Shown: piece after piece, positions 60,725 to 64,000 of the stretch
Numbering within the stretch: position 1 is the stretch's first letter
Layout of the letters: each line of letters begins with the position of its first letter
From: Cedecea neteri NBRC 105707 = ATCC 33855
Lineage (GTDB): Bacteria > Pseudomonadota > Gammaproteobacteria > Enterobacterales > Enterobacteriaceae
Direction: 5' to 3'
Assembly: GCF_001571265.1 (NCBI RefSeq)
Contig: NZ_BCTL01000029.1
Coordinates: forward strand, 44,095 to 108,094
Length of the DNA stretch: 64,000 nucleotides
Notes under the pieces: model-generated
What the model saw: the letters and a program-made list of their open reading frames with translations, nothing else
Databases searched by the model: none
What the model was told of the DNA's origin: nothing
Made by a program: the position numbers and the translations under genes

Positions 60725-61852
60725 GTGAGTGAGTTAGTCGAAAACCAGAACGCGTTTAAGCATGCTTTTAATCATGCACTTTTGCAGGAAATCGCCAACT
60801 TAATCGCGCAGCGCTATCCCGCCTTTAACGTCGATGTCTTTCTAAAAAAAGCAGAGAAGCTGGATAAGCTGGAAATGAAGGCCAGGGTCCAGTCAATCCG
60901 CGATGCGCTGGCGGCGGAACTGCCGCAGGACTACCCGGCTGCATTGGGCGTAGTGGTCTCCGTGCTAAAAGAGCATAAGCTGCGCGGCTTTGCCGTCTGG
61001 CCGTTTGCAGAGTTTATTCAGGTTTATGGCCTGAACCACCCGGAAATCTCCCTCGAAGCCCTGAAAGTGGTCACCGTTTGTTTTACCGCCGAATGGGCCG
61101 TAAGGCCTTTTATCAAGCTGGATCCCGATGCGACCATGCGCTTTCTGCTCAAATGTGCGCAGGACGAAAGTGTGGACCTCCGCCGCTGGGCTTCGGAAGG
61201 CACACGCCCGCGCGTGCCGTGGGGCGAAAAGCTGCATCTGTTTATCAAAGACCCGGCGGGAACAAGAGCGATTCTGGACGCCCTGAAGTTCGACCCAGAG
61301 CTGTACGTCCGAAAGAGCGTGGCCAACCACCTGAACGACATCACCAAAGATCACCCGGACTACGTAATTCAGCTCCTGCAAAGCTGGCAGCAGCAGGCGA
61401 AACAGTCCGGCAGTGAAGACGTAAAAAAAGTCGCGTGGATAACCCGCCACTCGCTGCGTACCTTAATTAAGAATGGTCATCCGGATGCGCTGGCGCTAAT
61501 CGGCGTGCAGCACGGCGCGGACGTCGTGCTGGATGCCTTCCTCATCAAGCAAAAATCGATCGCCCTCGGCGAAAATCTGGAATTTAAAGTCAGCCTGCGC
61601 TCAACCAGCGATGCCCCGCAAAATATCGTGGTGGATTACGTGCTGCACTTTATGAAAGCCAACGGCAGCACCGCCCCGAAGGTCTTCAAGCTCCGCGCGT
61701 TCGAACTCCCGGCCGGAGGCATAGTCACCATAGAGAAAAAGCACGCGGTGAAGAAAATCACCACCCGCCAGTATTACTCCGGCGTGCAGCGGATCGAGAT
61801 CCAGGTCAACGGCAAGGTGCTTGGGGGAGAGGAGTGGGAGCTGAATTTATAA
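60725..61852 (+). CDS. AlkC-like DNA alkylation repair protein (HEAT-repeat glycosylase)
   Basis: 375 aa. Residues about 15-265 are HEAT-like helical repeats (DLRRWASEGTRPRVPWGEKL, ELYVRKSVANHLNDITKDHPDYVIQLL) of the AlkC/AlkD superfamily of non-base-flipping 3-methyladenine glycosylases; residues about 275-375 form an Ig-like beta domain (LEFKVSLRSTSDAPQNIVVDYV), as in the C-terminal domain of Pseudomonas AlkC. It should remove bulky N3-alkyl purines. Start ATG-type GTG at 60725 (GTGAGTGAG...) follows GGAGCAGAGCA. Confidence 0.85.
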   Translation: MSELVENQNAFKHAFNHALLQEIANLIAQRYPAFNVDVFLKKAEKLDKLEMKARVQSIRDALAAELPQDYPAALGVVVSVLKEHKLRGFAVWPFAEFIQVYGLNHPEISLEALKVVTVCFTAEWAVRPFIKLDPDATMRFLLKCAQDESVDLRRWASEGTRPRVPWGEKLHLFIKDPAGTRAILDALKFDPELYVRKSVANHLNDITKDHPDYVIQLLQSWQQQAKQSGSEDVKKVAWITRHSLRTLIKNGHPDALALIGVQHGADVVLDAFLIKQKSIALGENLEFKVSLRSTSDAPQNIVVDYVLHFMKANGSTAPKVFKLRAFELPAGGIVTIEKKHAVKKITTRQYYSGVQRIEIQVNGKVLGGEEWELNL

Positions 61853-62238
61853 CGTTATAGCTTATTCAGATAATGCAGCCTTGTGGCTCGGGGCTGCATT
61901 ACCCCGGCAGGTATCCGTTGAAAACTCGCGTGGCAAACACCTGAATTACCTCTCTCTTATTCTTAATTCAGCAAATTTAACCGCCAATAGCTGAAGTCCT
62001 TCCCCCAAAAAATAAAGCAATATAGAAATAAAGAGGCGTGGAAAATTATTGTGGGCCAACCCTGCGGATTTTGCGTTGTTAAATTTATTAACAGGATTAA
62101 TAAAAACTTAATTCATACGCTTAAGCTTTTCATTGCAGGGGATCTGGCTATTCTTTGCCTCGTCTCAGATTCTAATCTTTCTGCTGTAGTTCTGGATACT
62201 GGATAATTGGATAGGATAATTGGATAAAGGATATACGC
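61853..62238 (+). other. AT-rich gap before the first fimbrial-type gene
   Basis: 386 bp without a gene. It has a hairpin without U tract soon after alkC (AATGCAGCC 61872-61880 / GGCTGCATT 61892-61900), a GTTAAATTTATTAAC palindrome near 62079, and a 13-base tandem duplication GGATAATTGGATA at 62201-62213 and 62214-62226 immediately before the ribosome-binding site. A promoter is likely here but I cannot place it. Confidence 0.5.
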
Positions 62239-62760
62239 ATGAAAAATAAACTTATCGCATTAGGCGTACTGTCAGGTATGTTTTTAGCCTCAGGCGCCCT
62301 GGCTGCGCCAGAGTGGATTGGTGGTAGCACTCAGGCTACAGCCTCGTTTACGGTAAATAAGTTTTCAGAGTTAAAATTTAGCTCAAGCACCGCGAATAAA
62401 TTTGACGGACTTATCAAGGCTGGTGAGCCGTTATTTGATCTTACGGTGAATGCGCCGCAAGGTATGCAAGTAGCTATAGCTGGTGTGTACTCGGGATTAG
62501 GGAGTGCCGGAACTATCGTCAATGATGATGGAGTAACTTCTCAAACTGAAGTAATAGGCATTATTAAAGATAAAAGTATGATAACCCTAAAAGGGATCGA
62601 TTATGTTCCGAGTGGTGTCACCACAACAAATGCAAATGCTGCTGTTGTCGACGGGACTGGCGCTGATATTAATATTCCATTCGTCGCTTTTAGGGATAAT
62701 CTATCACCTATGCCGGGTAAATACAATTATACCTTTATTGCACAGGCATTTACCGAGTAA
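62239..62760 (+). CDS. Putative fimbrial-type surface protein (pilin-like), first of two
   Basis: 173 aa with a signal peptide (MKNKLIALGVLSGMFLASGALAA). The mature part has beta-rich alternating hydrophobic pattern: ASFTVNKFSELKF, a VNAPQGMQVAIAGV strand, and a C-terminal GKYNYTFIAQAFTE. The layout resembles EcpA/MatB-type or Saf/Afa-type pilins (TV..F..L.F ... G.Y.Y.F.A), but I do not see a diagnostic match. No chaperone or usher gene is visible beside it. AAAGGATA precedes the ATG; a terminator follows. Confidence 0.45.
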   Translation: MKNKLIALGVLSGMFLASGALAAPEWIGGSTQATASFTVNKFSELKFSSSTANKFDGLIKAGEPLFDLTVNAPQGMQVAIAGVYSGLGSAGTIVNDDGVTSQTEVIGIIKDKSMITLKGIDYVPSGVTTTNANAAVVDGTGADINIPFVAFRDNLSPMPGKYNYTFIAQAFTE

Positions 62761-62782
62761 CCGCTGGAAAATCTTCCGTTTG

Positions 62783-62812
62783 TCCGTCTGGCAATGCCAG
62801 ACGGAGTTTTTA
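62783..62812 (+). terminator. Terminator between the two pilin-like genes
   Basis: TCCGTCTGGC (62783-62792) / GCCAGACGGA (62796-62805), loop AAT, then GTTTTTA. The first gene is thus monocistronic. Confidence 0.88.
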
Positions 62813-62943
62813 ATTAATCTTAAGCACCAGACGTCTAAAAGGTCTGATAGTGAACAGTGGGCCTTAATCATCTTAATTCACATCTTAAAGTTATAGGGTT
62901 GCGGCGCATTTTGCTAATCTCCGCCATTTCAGAGAGGTTAGGT

Positions 62944-63468
62944 ATGGAAAATAAACGCTTTACGCTAAGTATGTTCTCAGCCTTGTTTTTAGCATCAGGC
63001 GCGTTGGCCACCCAGCCCGAAGGGGGTTCCGGGACAATAGTGACCGCCACAACCGATCTCACGGTCAATCAGTATTCAGCCCTTGAATTCTATGCGGATG
63101 ACCCGAAAGTATTTTCGGGGCATATAAATAGCGGGGATGTGGTCGCGACGCTGAATGTTAAACTGCCGGGCGCACCGGAAGGTATCAAGGTCGCTATAGC
63201 GGGAGAAAGAACCCCTATATCCAGAAATGGTTCTACTGTTACCGTCGAAACCGAGACGGGAGGCATCGTGGCCTCGCTTGATAATACCACCGCAAGCTAT
63301 GTAATAAAGGAAGCAGAGTACCTTCCATCACGCGCCAATAGAGCGGCGGGCTCAAGTGCTATTATTGTTGATGGTGATACCACCCTTATCTTTAAAGCAA
63401 TCAGTGATTATACTCCCCCGCCAGGAACATATTCCTATAGTTTTGTAGCGCAAGCATTTTTTGAGTAA
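62944..63468 (+). CDS. Putative fimbrial-type surface protein (pilin-like), second of two
   Basis: 174-aa paralogue of the preceding protein: signal MENKRFTLSMFSALFLASGALA, TTDLTVNQYSALEFY, GIKVAIAGE, AEYLPS and the C-terminal GTYSYSFVAQAFFE line up with it, while the middle differs. Sequence pair therefore arose by duplication and diverged. The start at 62944 was chosen because the signal peptide begins there; upstream codons in the frame are spacer. An imperfect hairpin follows the stop. Confidence 0.45.
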   Translation: MENKRFTLSMFSALFLASGALATQPEGGSGTIVTATTDLTVNQYSALEFYADDPKVFSGHINSGDVVATLNVKLPGAPEGIKVAIAGERTPISRNGSTVTVETETGGIVASLDNTTASYVIKEAEYLPSRANRAAGSSAIIVDGDTTLIFKAISDYTPPPGTYSYSFVAQAFFE

Positions 63469-63489
63469 CCACTAAATATCTTCTTTTAT

Positions 63490-63531
63490 CCGAATGGCAA
63501 TATTATACATTGCTATTCGGTGTCTTTATTT
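63490..63531 (+). terminator. Hairpin after the second pilin-like gene
   Basis: CCGAATGGCAAT (63490-63501) pairs with ATTGCTATTCGG (63509-63520) including one G-T, then TGTCTTTATTT. Confidence 0.6.
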
Positions 63532-63572
63532 CATTCACGCAAAGCATAACCCTATTCAGACGTAAAAATCTA

Positions 63573-63747
63573 ACTCAATGGACTGATTTCTCTCGTGCAA
63601 AATTTCCGAATAATTTTTTCACGTATGAAATGATACATGTCTGGCAGCATCAGCGAGGGATCTGGGGGCGCACTCGCGGGGCTTTCTCCTCGGCCGTACA
63701 CTTATGATCTGCAGAAATCGACGCTGCTAGATCTGCTTTACTGTTGA
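63573..63747 (+). pseudogene. Remnant of a T6SS-associated vgr-related protein with HEMTHVWQ-type motif
   Basis: The frame of 63510-63707 contains DFSRAKFPNNFFTYEMIHVWQHQRG, close to the ...FIHEMTHVWQ... stretch I recall from the vgr-related/Rhs-associated protein family of type VI secretion loci. The first His of the metal-binding HExxH is Tyr here (YEMIH). After GRTRGAF the homology continues in another frame (RPYTYDLQKSTLLDL, about 63684-63738), so there is a frameshift, and the N-terminal part is missing. It is a decayed fragment. Confidence 0.6.
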
Positions 63748-63979
63748 TAAATCCGATGTGTTAAGCCGTTATTCGATTTCATCTTTTCAGGATGGTTACG
63801 ATAAAGATCTTGCCACCGTTGAGTTCAAACACCTCACTTATCCAGATACCTGTATAAAGGTTCCGCTTACCCACGGCTACATCTATCAAACGTCGTATAC
63901 GCTGAATCGCAAAGTCTATCGATATGGTTTTTTCATCGACAATAACGGATTAATCACCGAACCTGGCGGTGGGAAGTAA
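63731..63979 (+). pseudogene. Remnant of a T6SS immunity periplasmic lipoprotein
   Basis: Open frame giving CFTVDKSDVLSRYSISSF and later HLTYPDTCIKVPLTHGYIY, then RYGFFIDNNGLITEP: the C-terminal part of the family annotated as putative T6SS immunity periplasmic lipoprotein, recalled from its conserved ends. The signal peptide with lipobox and the N-terminal third are missing, and the frame begins only after a stop (63728-63730) inside the neighbouring remnant. A GTG at 63758 could start a 73-aa product but the protein would lack export signals. Confidence 0.55.
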
Positions 63980-64000
63980 CGCTTTTGCCTGAACCACCAT

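Noticed and set aside
62201..62226. Start of a CRISPR or larger repeat array
   Set aside because: Only two adjoining copies of 13 bases with no spacers.

Overview
ORGANISM. The window is chromosomal DNA of an enterobacterium (order Enterobacterales, family Enterobacteriaceae). The protein sequences closely resemble Escherichia/Enterobacter/Klebsiella proteins, and gene order follows the E. coli block wca - galF - O-antigen - gnd - wzz - his - yeeZ/yeeY - plaP - sbcB - dacD - sbmC - yeeA - yeeX. The genus cannot be fixed from the sequence alone; several insertions and losses relative to E. coli (no yefM-yoeB, no yeeD/yeeE, added genes between sbcB and dacD and after sbmC) suggest an Enterobacter/Cedecea/Lelliottia-like relative rather than E. 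coli. LAYOUT. (1) 1-5383: end of the colanic acid cluster (wzxC without its 5' end, wcaK, wcaL, wcaM). (2) 5464-28267: galF, then the O-antigen cluster behind a JUMPstart/ops element, visibly AT-richer than its flanks. It holds a complete nine-gene GDP-sugar legionaminic acid pathway (legB, legC, legG, legI, a legH-like acetyltransferase, ptmE, ptmF, legF, ptmA), a large capsule-type glycosyltransferase, wzx, wzy, a GT4 transferase, an acetamidino-forming amidotransferase with its own HisH/HisF-like ammonia supply, and the fnlABC-wbuB-wbuC module for N-acetyl-L-fucosamine. (3) 28385-33092: gnd, an rmlB-rmlA pair without rmlC/rmlD, and the chain-length regulator wzz. (4) 33150-40453, minus strand: the whole histidine operon hisGDCBHAFI with its hexahistidine leader peptide, attenuator and promoter. 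(5) 40585-51068: conserved housekeeping genes (yeeZ, yeeY, plaP, sbcB, dacD, sbmC with a LexA box, yeeA, yeeX) interrupted by an acyltransferase and a VOC-family gene. (6) 51107-64000: accessory part with an ArsR repressor divergent from a second elongation factor G, a HigBA-like toxin-antitoxin pair, an MFS/SnoaL-like pair with a divergent LysR regulator, an NCS1 permease plus a DeoD paralogue altered in the base pocket with a divergent Crp/Fnr-type regulator, an AlkC-like DNA glycosylase, two tandem fimbrial-type surface proteins, and decayed type VI secretion cargo. HOW THE GENES WORK TOGETHER. The cluster in (2) predicts a Wzx/Wzy-type O-antigen carrying a legionaminic acid-type nonulosonate and L-FucNAc, with one of the amino sugars probably converted to an acetamidino form. 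The HisF-like protein of that cluster has Leu at position 11, where the true HisF in the same window has the catalytic Asp, so it should act as an ammonia channel only. The most unusual locus outside the O-antigen is the DeoD paralogue/permease/regulator unit (57415-60639): phosphate- and ribose-binding residues are kept, but the base-recognition residues Phe159, Ser203, Asp204 and Arg217 are all changed.
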